Source: Bradyrhizobium canariense
GTDB taxonomy: Bacteria > Pseudomonadota > Alphaproteobacteria > Rhizobiales > Xanthobacteraceae
Assembly: GCF_900105125.1 (NCBI RefSeq)
Contig: NZ_LT629750.1
Location: 372,001-436,000 of the forward strand
DNA length: 64,000 bases
Direction: 5' to 3'
Shown: piece after piece, positions 25,222 through 33,441 of the stretch
Numbering within the stretch: position 1 is the first letter of the stretch
Layout of the letters: each line of letters starts with the position of its first letter
The notes under the pieces: model-generated
Databases searched by the model: none
The model's input: the letters and a program-made list of their open reading frames with translations, nothing else
Told to the model about the DNA's origin: nothing
Translations under genes and position numbers: made by a program

Positions 25222-26136
25222 ATGCAGCGGCGTTATATCACCGTGGACGTTTTCACCGATCGTGCCTTCGGCGGCAATCCGCTGGCGGTGGTCCTGGATG
25301 CCGGCGGACTTTCGACCGCGCAGATGCAGGCCATCGCGATCGAATTCAACTATTCCGAGACGACCTTCGTGTTGCCGCCGCGCGATAGCGCCCATGACGC
25401 GGAGGTCCGCATCTTTACGGTGCGCTCCGAGATTCCTTTTGCGGGCCACCCCAATGTCGGCACCGCCTTTGTGCTGGCAACGCAGGCGGCCAAGCCGTCG
25501 GCGCGGCTGTTGTTCGAGGAAAAGGCCGGTCTTGTGCCGGTCGCGATCCTTAAACGCGACGGCAAAATTGTCGGCGCCGAACTCACCGCGCCGCAACCGC
25601 TGAAGCGATTGACACAAGTCAGCGCCGAGCAGGCGGCGGCCTGCGCCTCGCTGTCACCATCGGATGTCAAAACCGACCGGCACCCACCGCAGATCGTCTC
25701 GGTCGGGCTGCCGTTTCTGGTCATGGAGCTGGCCACGCGCGAGGCGCTGCGGCGGGCGAGGCCGGATGCGGCGGCGTTTGCTCGCACCTTTCCGTGCGAT
25801 GAAAGCGACGCCGTCTATCTCTACACCAGAGATGTGCCCGAGGGAGAGAAGCCGTGCGATTTGCAGGCGCGAATGTTTCATCCCGGTTCCAGCGGCCTGA
25901 GCGAGGATCCTGCCACCGGCAGCGCCACAGCGGCGGCCGCTGCTCTGCTCGCCGATTTGTCCAATGAGCAAGATGCGGAGCTGTCGTTGCGGATCGGGCA
26001 GGGCGTCGACATGGGGCGGCCGAGCCTGTTGCTCACCCGCGTTCGCAAGGAAAAAGGCGCCGTCGTCTCCACGCATGTCGGCGGTGGTTGCGTGCGGATG
26101 ATGGAAGGCACGTTTCGGCTGGCGGGCGAGGGGTGA
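25222..26136 (+). CDS. PhzF family protein
   Basis: The 304-residue protein has the PhzF/diaminopimelate-epimerase-like fold. The start MQRRYITVDVFTDRAFGGNPLAVV is typical, and Glu46 (NYSETTFV) corresponds to the catalytic acid of PhzF isomerases. SEIPFAGHPNVGTAFVL at about 76-92 and the C-terminal PGSSGLSEDPATGSATAA are further family hallmarks. AGGAGGG sits five bases before the ATG. No phenazine genes are nearby, and most PhzF-like proteins have unknown substrates. It starts 16 bases after the cyclase stop and could be cotranscribed with it. Confidence 0.9.
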   Translation: MQRRYITVDVFTDRAFGGNPLAVVLDAGGLSTAQMQAIAIEFNYSETTFVLPPRDSAHDAEVRIFTVRSEIPFAGHPNVGTAFVLATQAAKPSARLLFEEKAGLVPVAILKRDGKIVGAELTAPQPLKRLTQVSAEQAAACASLSPSDVKTDRHPPQIVSVGLPFLVMELATREALRRARPDAAAFARTFPCDESDAVYLYTRDVPEGEKPCDLQARMFHPGSSGLSEDPATGSATAAAAALLADLSNEQDAELSLRIGQGVDMGRPSLLLTRVRKEKGAVVSTHVGGGCVRMMEGTFRLAGEG

Positions 26137-26147
26137 CGTAGGAGCGT

Positions 26148-26609
26148 TTACACCTGCGGCGCGACCAGGTTTTCAATCTTCACGCCATCGCGGTCTTCGA
26201 TGATCTCGGCGATCCACTGCCGATGGCAATGGGCGTGATCGCGCTCGTAACAGAGAATGCAGACCGGTCCGGATTTCTTGACCAGCGAGGACAATTCATC
26301 GAGCTCTTCTTTGGCCTGCGGCGTCCTCAGATGCGCCGCATAGATGCGGTGCAGGGCATCGAACTTGCCGCTGCGTGCAGCGTCGCGGCCTTCCTTCGGC
26401 GTGCCGAGCCCGCGCAGATGCAGATAGGAGATGCCGCGCTCGTCGAGCCCTGCTGCGAGCTGGCTTTTCGAAAAGCCGGGGCGGCGGGACGACGCGACGG
26501 CGCGCACGTCGACCAAAAGCTTGACGCCGGCCTGTTCCAGTTCGTCGAGCACGGATTTCGCGGGCGTTTGCTCGTAGCCGATGGTGAAGAGCTTTTTAGT
26601 CTTGGCCAT
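26148..26609 (-). CDS. DUF488 family protein
   Basis: The 153-residue protein is a DUF488 member. It has the TIGYEQTPAKSVLDEL start, LVDVRAVASSRRPGFSK with the conserved Asp-Val-Arg, and the C-terminal CILCYERDHAHCHRQWIAE with Cys and His residues that could bind metal. The biochemical role is unknown. It lies 12 bases downstream of a DUF72 gene, so the two are probably one transcript. This DUF72-DUF488 pairing is recurrent in bacteria. It converges with the phzF-like gene at its 3' end, leaving 11 bases between stops. Confidence 0.88.
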   Translation of the reverse strand: MAKTKKLFTIGYEQTPAKSVLDELEQAGVKLLVDVRAVASSRRPGFSKSQLAAGLDERGISYLHLRGLGTPKEGRDAARSGKFDALHRIYAAHLRTPQAKEELDELSSLVKKSGPVCILCYERDHAHCHRQWIAEIIEDRDGVKIENLVAPQV

Positions 26610-26621
26610 GAGATACTCGGA

Positions 26622-27443
26622 TTATTTCACGCGCTCGATCAATTCCATTGCGCCGGCTGGCGCGCGCACCTTGCCCTCGTGGATCACATAGGCGAACACG
26701 TCGCGTGGAATCTTCTTCGGTTTTGCCGTGTCCACGCGCGGCAGATCGTCGGGCTCGCCGCCATCAGCCCAAAGCTCGAAACGCTTCGCCCAGGCATCGA
26801 GTTGCTTCGGCGGATAGCAGGTCTTGATTTCGTCATTGCCCTTTTGCAGGCGCGCGTAGACGAAATCGCTGGCGATATCGGCGATGGCCGGATATTTGCC
26901 GTGCTCGGCGAACACCACCGGCGTCTCGAACTGGCGCAACAGAGCTATGAACTCCGGTACGCAGAAACTGTCGTGCCGCACTTCGACCACATGGCGCAGC
27001 GCGCGCCCCTCGAGCTTGCGCGGCAGAAGCTCGAGGAATTTGCCGAAATCGGCTTCGTCGAATTTCTTGGTCGGTGCGAACTGCCACAGCACCGGACCGA
27101 GCCGATCGCCGAGTTCCAGCACGCCGGAATCGTAGAACCGTTTCACGGAATCGCCGGCTTCGGCCAGCACCCGCCGGTTGGTGGCGAAGCGCGGCCCCTT
27201 CAGCGAGAACACGAAACCATCTGGCACCTCACGCGCCCATTTGCGAAAACTCTCGGGCTTCTGCGAGCCGTAATAGGTGCCGTTGATCTCTATCGAGGTC
27301 AGTTTTGAGGCGGCATAGGCCAGCTCTTTTGCCTGCGTCAGCTTCTCCGGATAGAAAACGCCGCGCCACGGCTCAAAGGTCCAGCCACCGATGCCGATGT
27401 AGATATTGCCTGATTTCTTTGAGGCGGTCGGAGCTTTGGTCAC
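26622..27443 (-). CDS. DUF72 domain-containing protein (YecE-like)
   Basis: The 273-residue protein belongs to the DUF72/YecE TIM-barrel-like family. It has IYIGIGGWTFEPWRGVFYP near the N-terminus, then EINGTYYGSQKPESFRKWA, VFSLKGPRFATNRR and LGPVLWQFAP, and HVVEVRHDSF in the core. These acidic and aromatic residues line the family's predicted active site, but no reaction is known. The start is a GTG because no ATG is available before the conserved region. The last residues (FAYVIHEGKVRAPAGAMEL) are also family-like. It is the upstream partner of the DUF488 gene. Confidence 0.88.
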   Translation of the reverse strand: MTKAPTASKKSGNIYIGIGGWTFEPWRGVFYPEKLTQAKELAYAASKLTSIEINGTYYGSQKPESFRKWAREVPDGFVFSLKGPRFATNRRVLAEAGDSVKRFYDSGVLELGDRLGPVLWQFAPTKKFDEADFGKFLELLPRKLEGRALRHVVEVRHDSFCVPEFIALLRQFETPVVFAEHGKYPAIADIASDFVYARLQKGNDEIKTCYPPKQLDAWAKRFELWADGGEPDDLPRVDTAKPKKIPRDVFAYVIHEGKVRAPAGAMELIERVK

Positions 27444-27673
27444 TTGCTGGATCTCTTTGCGAAAAGGGAAAGGGGCACCGGCGCAAGCCTAATCAAATCA
27501 ACCGCGATTGGCCAGTTGGCCGCGCAAGGCTTTCTGCAGGAACAACTTCTGGATTTTCGAATTGGTCGTCGGGCCAGGTTTACAAGCGTGGCCTGCACGG
27601 ACCCGCCCCCAGAAAACCCCTAAGCCCCAGGGTGGGGCCGTGCCTTCGCTAAATTCGAAACCGGAGGCGCATG

Positions 27674-27853
27674 ATGGAAAATCCGACCGAAGATGAGATC
27701 CGCCAGCGCGCCCACGCAATCTGGGAACGCAATCACCGGCCGGACGGAAGGGATGGCGAATTCTGGCGTCAAGCCGAACGCGAGCTAGGGGAAGAACGTC
27801 AGCGCGGGGTAAGCCCAGGGAATCTCGAAACACCCAGCGTGTTGCCGGGATAA
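27674..27853 (+). CDS. DUF2934 family small protein
   Basis: The 59-residue acidic/basic protein has the DUF2934 pattern: EDEIRQRAHAIWE, a Gly/Arg-rich turn, then EFWRQAERELGEE. These proteins are short, helical and common in rhizobia, with unknown function. GGAGG lies six bases before the second of two adjacent ATG codons, which I chose as the start. No neighbours suggest a role. The preceding 230 bases hold only the divergent promoter region with the DUF72 gene. Confidence 0.8.
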   Translation: MENPTEDEIRQRAHAIWERNHRPDGRDGEFWRQAERELGEERQRGVSPGNLETPSVLPG

Positions 27854-27955
27854 TGTTGCACGCGGACCGGTTTTGGCGATCTCGATCAAGACCGCTTCTT
27901 TGCGCCGTCGCACGTTTGCGCTACAAGGCCGAAATCTTGGGAAGAGGACGGCTCA

Positions 27956-28402
27956 ATGGCGTGGCCCATCATTGTTGCGTGGATACATTACGTCGCGATC
28001 ATGCTGTTGATTGCGAGTCTTCTCGGCGAACATCTGCTGCTGAAGCCGGAGCTGACGGCGACCGAGGCCAAAACGATCCAGCGGCTTGATATTGTTTATG
28101 GCGGCTCGGCAGTGGCCGTGCTGATCACCGGGATCATGCGCATGTTCCTGGAAAAAGGCGTCGCCTATTACAATCACCATATCGCGTTTCATATTCTGTT
28201 CGGCATTTTCATCATCGCAGCGCTGCTATCGATTTATCCGACCGTGCTGTTCCTGCGCTGGAGATCCGAAACGCTTGCGGGGCGGGGACAACAGCTCGCC
28301 CAAGGCCAATTCAAAAAGATTCAAATGATTGTCCGTATCGAAATGACGTTGCTGCTTCTGGCGCCGTTCTTTGCGACCTGGATGGCGCATGGCGACTTCT
28401 GA
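27956..28402 (+). CDS. DUF2214 family membrane protein
   Basis: The 148-residue protein has four membrane spans (about residues 6-22, 48-63, 76-97 and 126-145). It matches the DUF2214 family, with IHYVAIMLLIASLLGEHLLLKPEL at the start and RLDIVYGGSAVAVLITGI in the second span. Conserved His and Glu residues in the first span could bind a cofactor, but the function is unknown. No strong ribosome-binding site is seen before the ATG. It stands alone between two short-gene regions. Confidence 0.85.
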   Translation: MAWPIIVAWIHYVAIMLLIASLLGEHLLLKPELTATEAKTIQRLDIVYGGSAVAVLITGIMRMFLEKGVAYYNHHIAFHILFGIFIIAALLSIYPTVLFLRWRSETLAGRGQQLAQGQFKKIQMIVRIEMTLLLLAPFFATWMAHGDF

Positions 28403-28820
28403 TTGTTACAGACCGGTGACATTAGCTCCTTCAAACGTGATGAGCTGACACCGGCTGTTGACCGCAACTAAATGCGGACGCGGGTATCGTTGCAACGCCA
28501 GACGCGAGCACCCTCGAGCTAAACGGCGTTCCGCATGATCGTGGACCTGCACAATTTCGGGCTTCCCTTTTCCGGGCTTTCCGTTCTGTGTCTGCTTTGG
28601 AAGTCCGCGCCCAATATTTTGTGGAGCGTGGGAAGCGCGACCCCATAACCAGTTTTTGCAAGTCAGAAAAGACAACCTGGCTTTGCTCGTGCGGTTATCG
28701 CTGATGTCGCTGTTTGCGAATCAAGCGGGAAATCCGCCTGCGTCGGAGCAGGCCGACAACTCAGTGCATCTTGATTATCGCGCGCCTCGATAGCGACAAA
28801 GCCAAGGCTGTGTCTGCGGG
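28403..28820. other. Gene-free region of unlike composition
   Basis: About 420 bases between the DUF2214 gene and the small minus-strand gene contain no protein I trust. Short frames on both strands have no family features. Base use is less GC-rich than the neighbouring genes. It could be a degraded gene, or a non-coding RNA locus, or simple spacer. I see no hairpin-plus-T-run terminator. Confidence 0.4.
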
Positions 28821-29000
28821 TCAGGTCACCGCGATGGCTACCGGCGGCGTTTCACCATCGAGCCAGTCTTGCTCGTCAGCCAGCGAGCGCCAGGCATCTT
28901 CCATGCGTTTGTACCGGAGATAGGTCGGATGGTCGGCTGCTCTCTCCGCGAGCTGCGCGCAATTCTCTGCGTTTTCGCGGAAGTGATCGGATTGCTTCAT
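28821..29000 (-). CDS. 59-residue hypothetical protein, conserved rhizobial type
   Basis: This short gene encodes 59 residues. Its start is convincing because AAGGAGG lies five bases before the ATG. The protein is charged and probably helical, with FRENAENCAQLAERAADHPTY, YLRYKRMEDAWRSLADEQDW and a short Pro-rich tail. From memory, small proteins of this type recur in Bradyrhizobium, with the YKRMEXAWRXLA-like segment most constant. The role is unknown. It has no signal peptide or membrane span. It is easy to miss because of its length. Confidence 0.75.
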   Translation of the reverse strand: MKQSDHFRENAENCAQLAERAADHPTYLRYKRMEDAWRSLADEQDWLDGETPPVAIAVT

Positions 29001-29120
29001 GACGTCCTCCTTCCCCTAGACGTAAGGAGCCCGGCCGATGGAACCAACGGCTAGGCCGTATGAAATGTTGGTAACGTCAATGGTTTGCCGCGATCGTTGA
29101 ATCAGAATGGCTTAATCGTG

Positions 29121-29390
29121 TCACGGACGGGTCGGAAGAAAGGGGAAAGCGTGCTGAATATCTTTGATGGGGTCACCGCTTAGTCCCAAGGCATACATTA
29201 TCTCGGCGATCGCGAGGCCGATCACGGCGGCCTTGACGCAGACGATCAGGCAAAATCCGATCGGGTTATCGTCAAGGGTGCATGTCCAGCCGCGGCTCGT
29301 CGCAGTGCCGGTTCTGATATTCTTGGTAATCCCCCAAAGCGCGGCGAGGCCAAGAATCCCGAATATAATTCCGTTGAAAGTGGGGGACAT
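29121..29390 (-). CDS. Small two-span membrane protein, hypothetical
   Basis: The 89-residue product has two hydrophobic spans (about residues 7-22 and 47-69) and short charged loops. The interior segment contains two Cys residues (FCLIVCV). I do not recognise a family. No strong ribosome-binding site is present, so the gene is plausible rather than certain. It lies divergent from the following secreted-protein gene, and the two share an upstream region of about 150 bases. Confidence 0.5.
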   Translation of the reverse strand: MSPTFNGIIFGILGLAALWGITKNIRTGTATSRGWTCTLDDNPIGFCLIVCVKAAVIGLAIAEIMYALGLSGDPIKDIQHAFPFLPTRP

Positions 29391-29540
29391 GCGCCGGGCT
29401 CAGCCATGGTTGCTGATATTGGGACACAGGCGAGTTAAATTCTGTTGAACAGTGGCCTTTTATGTGACGATGAAACCTGCGCGGGCGCGGCTGTAAATTG
29501 TGCGGCGTTCAAGCTAGAATAAGAAAAAAGGGAGAAAAAG

Positions 29541-29900
29541 ATGCGGATGGCTATTGTGGCCGCACTGGCACTGACGACTTCGGGCGCGATGGCCGATGAG
29601 ATCGATGATGCTCACCGGCAGGCGCTGCAGGGGCGGGACATCTATTGGACCTGCCTCGCCCAGCAGTATTCGCAAGAGAGCAACAAATCCATGTCAGGAC
29701 AGGATTTCACGCTCCATATCGCCAGCGTATGTCCCTCCGAGCGGCAGTATTTTAGGGCCGCGCTGGTTGACTACCTGACGGTGCAATTTCCCAATACCGA
29801 TGCGGGAACCCATATGACGACGGCCAACAACGCCATCGCGCTGGCCCAAAAGGACGTCGTCACGGCCTTTATCAATCATAAGGCCGCCGCGTCGAAGTAG
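29541..29900 (+). CDS. Secreted hypothetical protein
   Basis: The 119-residue protein begins with a short signal peptide (MRMAIVAALALTTSGAMA, cleavage likely after AMA) and the mature part starts DEIDDAHRQALQGRD. It has two Cys residues that may pair. GGGAGAAAAAG directly precedes the ATG, a good ribosome-binding site. I do not recognise the family. A helical, soluble periplasmic protein is the best guess from composition. Confidence 0.7.
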   Translation: MRMAIVAALALTTSGAMADEIDDAHRQALQGRDIYWTCLAQQYSQESNKSMSGQDFTLHIASVCPSERQYFRAALVDYLTVQFPNTDAGTHMTTANNAIALAQKDVVTAFINHKAAASK

Positions 29901-30185
29901 TGATCCCCGACGGCTGACCGGTCGAATGGCCGGGCCCCCCTTGCGGAACACCCGGATGGTCCCTATGTAGCTTCTAACGGCGACGTTGATGCTTGATAGC
30001 TCCGGCGCTGGAACGACCACGGAATAGCTCGGTAGCGCCGGATGTACGCGCGCCTGTTGTTCGTGGTCGTTGGCATTTCTGGGCCTGTTTTGGCCTGTTT
30101 CAGGTCCGTTTTACCCCCCGATATCGGAACTGCGCGGCCGCATCGTCCTTGGCATCGTCAGGGGCGGCGGATATACGCTGGCGCC

Positions 30186-31319
30186 ATGAACGAAGCCATC
30201 AGACCGGGCCCCGAAAGCCTGCCGCAGGCCGCTGTTGCGCCTCAGCTTTCGGTCGTCGTCCCCACCTTCAATGAGCGCGACAACGTCACCACGCTGTACC
30301 GGCGCCTGGAGACGGCACTCGCCGGCATTCCCTGGGAAGTCGTCTTTGTCGACGACAATTCGCCTGACGGCACCTGGGATGTGGTGCGGGCGCTGGCGCG
30401 CCAGGATAATCGCGTTCGCTGTATTCGCCGGATCGGACGGCGGGGCCTGTCCGGCGCCTGTATCGAGGGCATTCTGGCTTCGAGCGCGCCGTGCGCGGCC
30501 GTGATCGACGCCGATCTCCAGCATGACGAAACCCAACTGCCGAAGATGCTGGCGCTGCTGCAAGGTGGCGAATTCGACCTCGTGGTCGGCAGCCGCTACA
30601 TCGAAGGCGGCAGTGCTGACAGTTTTAACAAACAGCGCGCCGGCGCCAGCGCGCTCGCGACTGAGGTCGCCAAACGCGTATTGCGGGTCAAGATCGCCGA
30701 TCCCATGAGCGGCTTCTTCATGATCCGCCGTGATCGTTTCGAGCAGCTCGCGCCGCAGCTCTCGACGCAGGGCTTCAAGATCCTGCTCGATGTCGTCGCG
30801 ACCGCCCGCGGCGAACTGCGCGTCAAGGAAATTCCCTACAACTTCGGCTCGCGGCTGCACGGCGAGAGCAAGCTCGACTCGATGGTGGCGCTGGATTTCC
30901 TGGGGTTGGTGCTGGCGAAGCTGACCCATGATGCGGTGTCGCTGCGTTTCCTGTTGTTTGCGATGGTCGGATCGCTCGGCGTGTTCGTGCATTTCGCAGC
31001 ACTATTCATCGCGCTTCGCGGATTTGATCTGCCGTTCGCGGTGGCGCAGGGCTGCGGCGCATTCTCGGCGATGACCAGCAACTTCATCCTGAACAATTTT
31101 CTCACCTACCGCGATCAGCGGTTGAAGGGTTTTGCGATCCTGCGCGGGCTGTTGTTGTTTTACCTCGTGTGCAGCGTCGGGCTTGCCGCAAATGTCGGGG
31201 TGGCGTTCTCGGTCTATGCCCAGGAGCCGATCTGGTGGCTGGCGGGTGCGGCCGGCGCGCTGATGGGCGTGGTATGGAATTATGCGATGTCCGGACTGTT
31301 CGTCTGGCGCAAGAAATGA
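30186..31319 (+). CDS. Two-domain glycosyltransferase: GT2 (dolichol-phosphate mannosyltransferase-like) plus GtrA-like membrane domain
   Basis: The 377-residue protein has a GT2 catalytic domain at about 20-240 and a GtrA-like four-span membrane domain at about 255-377. Catalytic motifs are SVVVPTFNERDN, the first Asp pair VDDNSPDGT, DADLQH at about 108-113 and the SRYIEGGSAD acceptor loop. Such enzymes move a sugar from a nucleotide to polyprenyl phosphate. The ATG giving MNEAIRPGPE was chosen over a longer frame. The next gene is a GT39 enzyme starting five bases after the stop, so the pair likely makes and then uses a lipid-linked sugar. Confidence 0.92.
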   Translation: MNEAIRPGPESLPQAAVAPQLSVVVPTFNERDNVTTLYRRLETALAGIPWEVVFVDDNSPDGTWDVVRALARQDNRVRCIRRIGRRGLSGACIEGILASSAPCAAVIDADLQHDETQLPKMLALLQGGEFDLVVGSRYIEGGSADSFNKQRAGASALATEVAKRVLRVKIADPMSGFFMIRRDRFEQLAPQLSTQGFKILLDVVATARGELRVKEIPYNFGSRLHGESKLDSMVALDFLGLVLAKLTHDAVSLRFLLFAMVGSLGVFVHFAALFIALRGFDLPFAVAQGCGAFSAMTSNFILNNFLTYRDQRLKGFAILRGLLLFYLVCSVGLAANVGVAFSVYAQEPIWWLAGAAGALMGVVWNYAMSGLFVWRKK

Positions 31320-31323
31320 AGCC

Positions 31324-32826
31324 ATGAGCGCGCAGGAGGCGCGGCTCGTCCGCAATACGGCTCTCACTGTGCTGGCGCTGGTGATGGTGCGGCTGGTGGC
31401 GGCGGCCTTTACGCCGATCACCTTTGACGAAGCCTATTACTGGATGTGGTCAAAGCATCTGGCGAGCGGCTATTACGATCACCCGCCGATGGTCGCATTG
31501 GTGATCCGTCTGGGCACCATGATCGCGGGCGATACTGAGCTCGGCGTGCGGCTGGTATCGATCCTGCTGGCGCTGCCGATGAGCTGGGCGCTGTATCGCG
31601 CAACCGCGATTCTGTTCGGCAGCCCGCGCGCTGCTGCAACCGCGACCATCCTGCTCAACATTACCTTGATGGCGGCGATCGGCACCATGATCGTCACGCC
31701 GGACGCGCCGCTGCTGGTGGCGTCCAGCTTTGTGGTGTTTTTTCTCGCGAAGGTGCTGGAAACCGGGCGTGGCGCGTGGTGGCTTGGTGTCGGCGTCGCG
31801 GTCGGTGCGGCACTGCTGTCGAAATACACCGCCTTGTTCTTTGGTCTCGCGATCCTGATCTGGCTGGTCGCCGTGCCGAAGCTGCGGCACTGGCTGATGT
31901 CGCCCTGGCCTTATGTCGGCGGCCTCGTTGCGTTCGCGATCTTTTCACCAGTCATCCTCTGGAATGCCGATCATCAATGGGTCTCCTTCATCAAGCAGAT
32001 CGGCCGCGCCCGGATCGAGGATTTGAGGCCGGCTTTTATCGCCGAATTGGTTCCGACCCAGATTGCGTTTGCAACGCCGCTGGTCTGGATTCTCGGCGCG
32101 ATGGGGCTCTATGCCTTGTTTCGCCGCAACAGCGGCGCGCTGGGCGCGCGCGTGCTGATCAATGCGATGTTCTGGACCATTGCGCTGTATTTCGTCTGGC
32201 ATTCGCTGCACGCCCGCGTCGAGGCCAACTGGTTCGCGCCGGTCTATCCCGCCTTTGCGATCGCGGCGGCGGTCGCCGCGCATCTCACGCGATGGCAGCC
32301 GCGCCAGCAGCGTCTGGTTGATTTCTGCCTGCGCTGGGCCTCGCCATCCGGCATCGTGATCTTTGCGCTGCTGATCGTGCAGGCCAATACCGGCATCTTG
32401 TCGGGCTATCGCCGCGACGCCACCGTGCGCAGCGTGGGCGTCGGCTGGCGCCAGCTTGCAGACGAGATCGAAGCGGTTCGTGTGCGCGTCGGCGCTGCCT
32501 GTGTATTGGCGCCGGACTACGGCACTACCAGCTGGCTCGTTTTCTATCTGCCCAAGGGCACCTGCGTCGTGCAGCCGACGCAGCGTATTCGCTGGGTCAA
32601 CATGCCGGAGCCCGATCCGGCGCTGCTGGCCGGCAAGCTGTTATACGTCGACGAGGTGCGCAGCGTCGGCAATCCGTATCTCGACAAGACCTTCGCGCGG
32701 ATCGAGCGGGTGGCGGAACTGCCGCGCAAGCGCGGGGCGCTCACGATCGAAACCTACGGGCTTGATTTGCTCGAAGGCGCCAAGGGCGATGTGCTCGACC
32801 GTTCCCCGCCGCCGGAACTGGAGTAG
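31324..32826 (+). CDS. GT39 family membrane glycosyltransferase (ArnT/PMT-like)
   Basis: This is a 500-residue polytopic membrane protein with about ten or more spans. The catalytic Asp35-Glu36 (TFDEAYYW) sits in the first periplasmic loop and YYDHPP at about 50-55 follows. Both are signatures of lipid-linked-sugar transferases such as ArnT. The C-terminal portion (about 385-500) is a soluble periplasmic domain. Members transfer a sugar from polyprenyl phosphate to lipid A, proteins or other surface molecules. The acceptor here is unknown. It follows a GT2-GtrA gene with a four-base gap, a good sign of joint function. Confidence 0.9.
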   Translation: MSAQEARLVRNTALTVLALVMVRLVAAAFTPITFDEAYYWMWSKHLASGYYDHPPMVALVIRLGTMIAGDTELGVRLVSILLALPMSWALYRATAILFGSPRAAATATILLNITLMAAIGTMIVTPDAPLLVASSFVVFFLAKVLETGRGAWWLGVGVAVGAALLSKYTALFFGLAILIWLVAVPKLRHWLMSPWPYVGGLVAFAIFSPVILWNADHQWVSFIKQIGRARIEDLRPAFIAELVPTQIAFATPLVWILGAMGLYALFRRNSGALGARVLINAMFWTIALYFVWHSLHARVEANWFAPVYPAFAIAAAVAAHLTRWQPRQQRLVDFCLRWASPSGIVIFALLIVQANTGILSGYRRDATVRSVGVGWRQLADEIEAVRVRVGAACVLAPDYGTTSWLVFYLPKGTCVVQPTQRIRWVNMPEPDPALLAGKLLYVDEVRSVGNPYLDKTFARIERVAELPRKRGALTIETYGLDLLEGAKGDVLDRSPPPELE

Positions 32827-32871
32827 GGCGCGCCGTAAGGAGTGAGCGCGCCGTGCCGGTCCACTCCCGGT

Positions 32872-32971
32872 GTCATCGTCCGCGAAAGCGGACGATCCAG
32901 TAGGCCGCGGCCTCTCGTTTCTATCGCCGATGCCTTGGAATACTGGATCACCCGCTTCCGCGGATGATGAC
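32872..32971. repeat. Palindromic intergenic repeat, GTCATC...GATGAC family
   Basis: The element begins GTCATCGTCCGCG and ends CGCGGATGATGAC, with inner inverted segments GATCCAGTA and TACTGGATC. It lies just after the GT39 gene and partly underlies an apparent upstream extension of the next small open frame. Confidence 0.75.
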
Positions 32972-33070
32972 GACGAATATGGCGACAGCGCCTCCAAGAT
33001 ATTTCCGCGCACCGTCGGATGGCGACAGGAATCAAACGAGATCGCAATCAGGCATTTCTGGGGCGGTGAG

Positions 33071-33250
33071 ATGAATCGTGCTTCATCCGATCCCGAGCAG
33101 CATCGGCGCGCTGATTTGATGCCGATCTGGACTATTCTCGACGCAACGCTGGAAGGGCGCGGCACAAACGGGTCCGAAGCTGAATTGCTGAACCTGTTAA
33201 GTGATCTGCGCAAATTGTCCCATGGCGGAACAAAAATTAACCATGCCTAA
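33071..33250 (+). CDS. Possible 59-residue hypothetical protein
   Basis: A short frame starts with ATG after GGTGAG and encodes an acidic helical product with ADLMPIWTILDATLEGRG in the middle and ELLNLLSDLRKLSHGG near the end. A longer version of this frame runs into a palindromic repeat and its N-terminus is repeat-derived, so only the inner part may be real. I do not recognise the family. The evidence is weak apart from protein-like composition. Confidence 0.4.
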   Translation: MNRASSDPEQHRRADLMPIWTILDATLEGRGTNGSEAELLNLLSDLRKLSHGGTKINHA

Positions 33251-33441
33251 CAACCGCCTAGACTTAATCCGCATTTAACTAAAAGTCGCCTTAATGACGC
33301 TCCGCGCCTCTGCGAAATGCTCCAACGGAACTTTTTTCATGGTGGCATTTCGCGCGCAGGTTGGCGTTCGAATGTGCCGCTGTGCAGATCGAACTCAGTC
33401 TGGAAGGGGAAAAAGGTGGAACCAGTCTGGATGCAAGGCGA

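Noticed and set aside
32870..33070. N-terminal extension of the 59-residue protein
   Set aside because: It is translated from a palindromic repeat and is not a protein domain.
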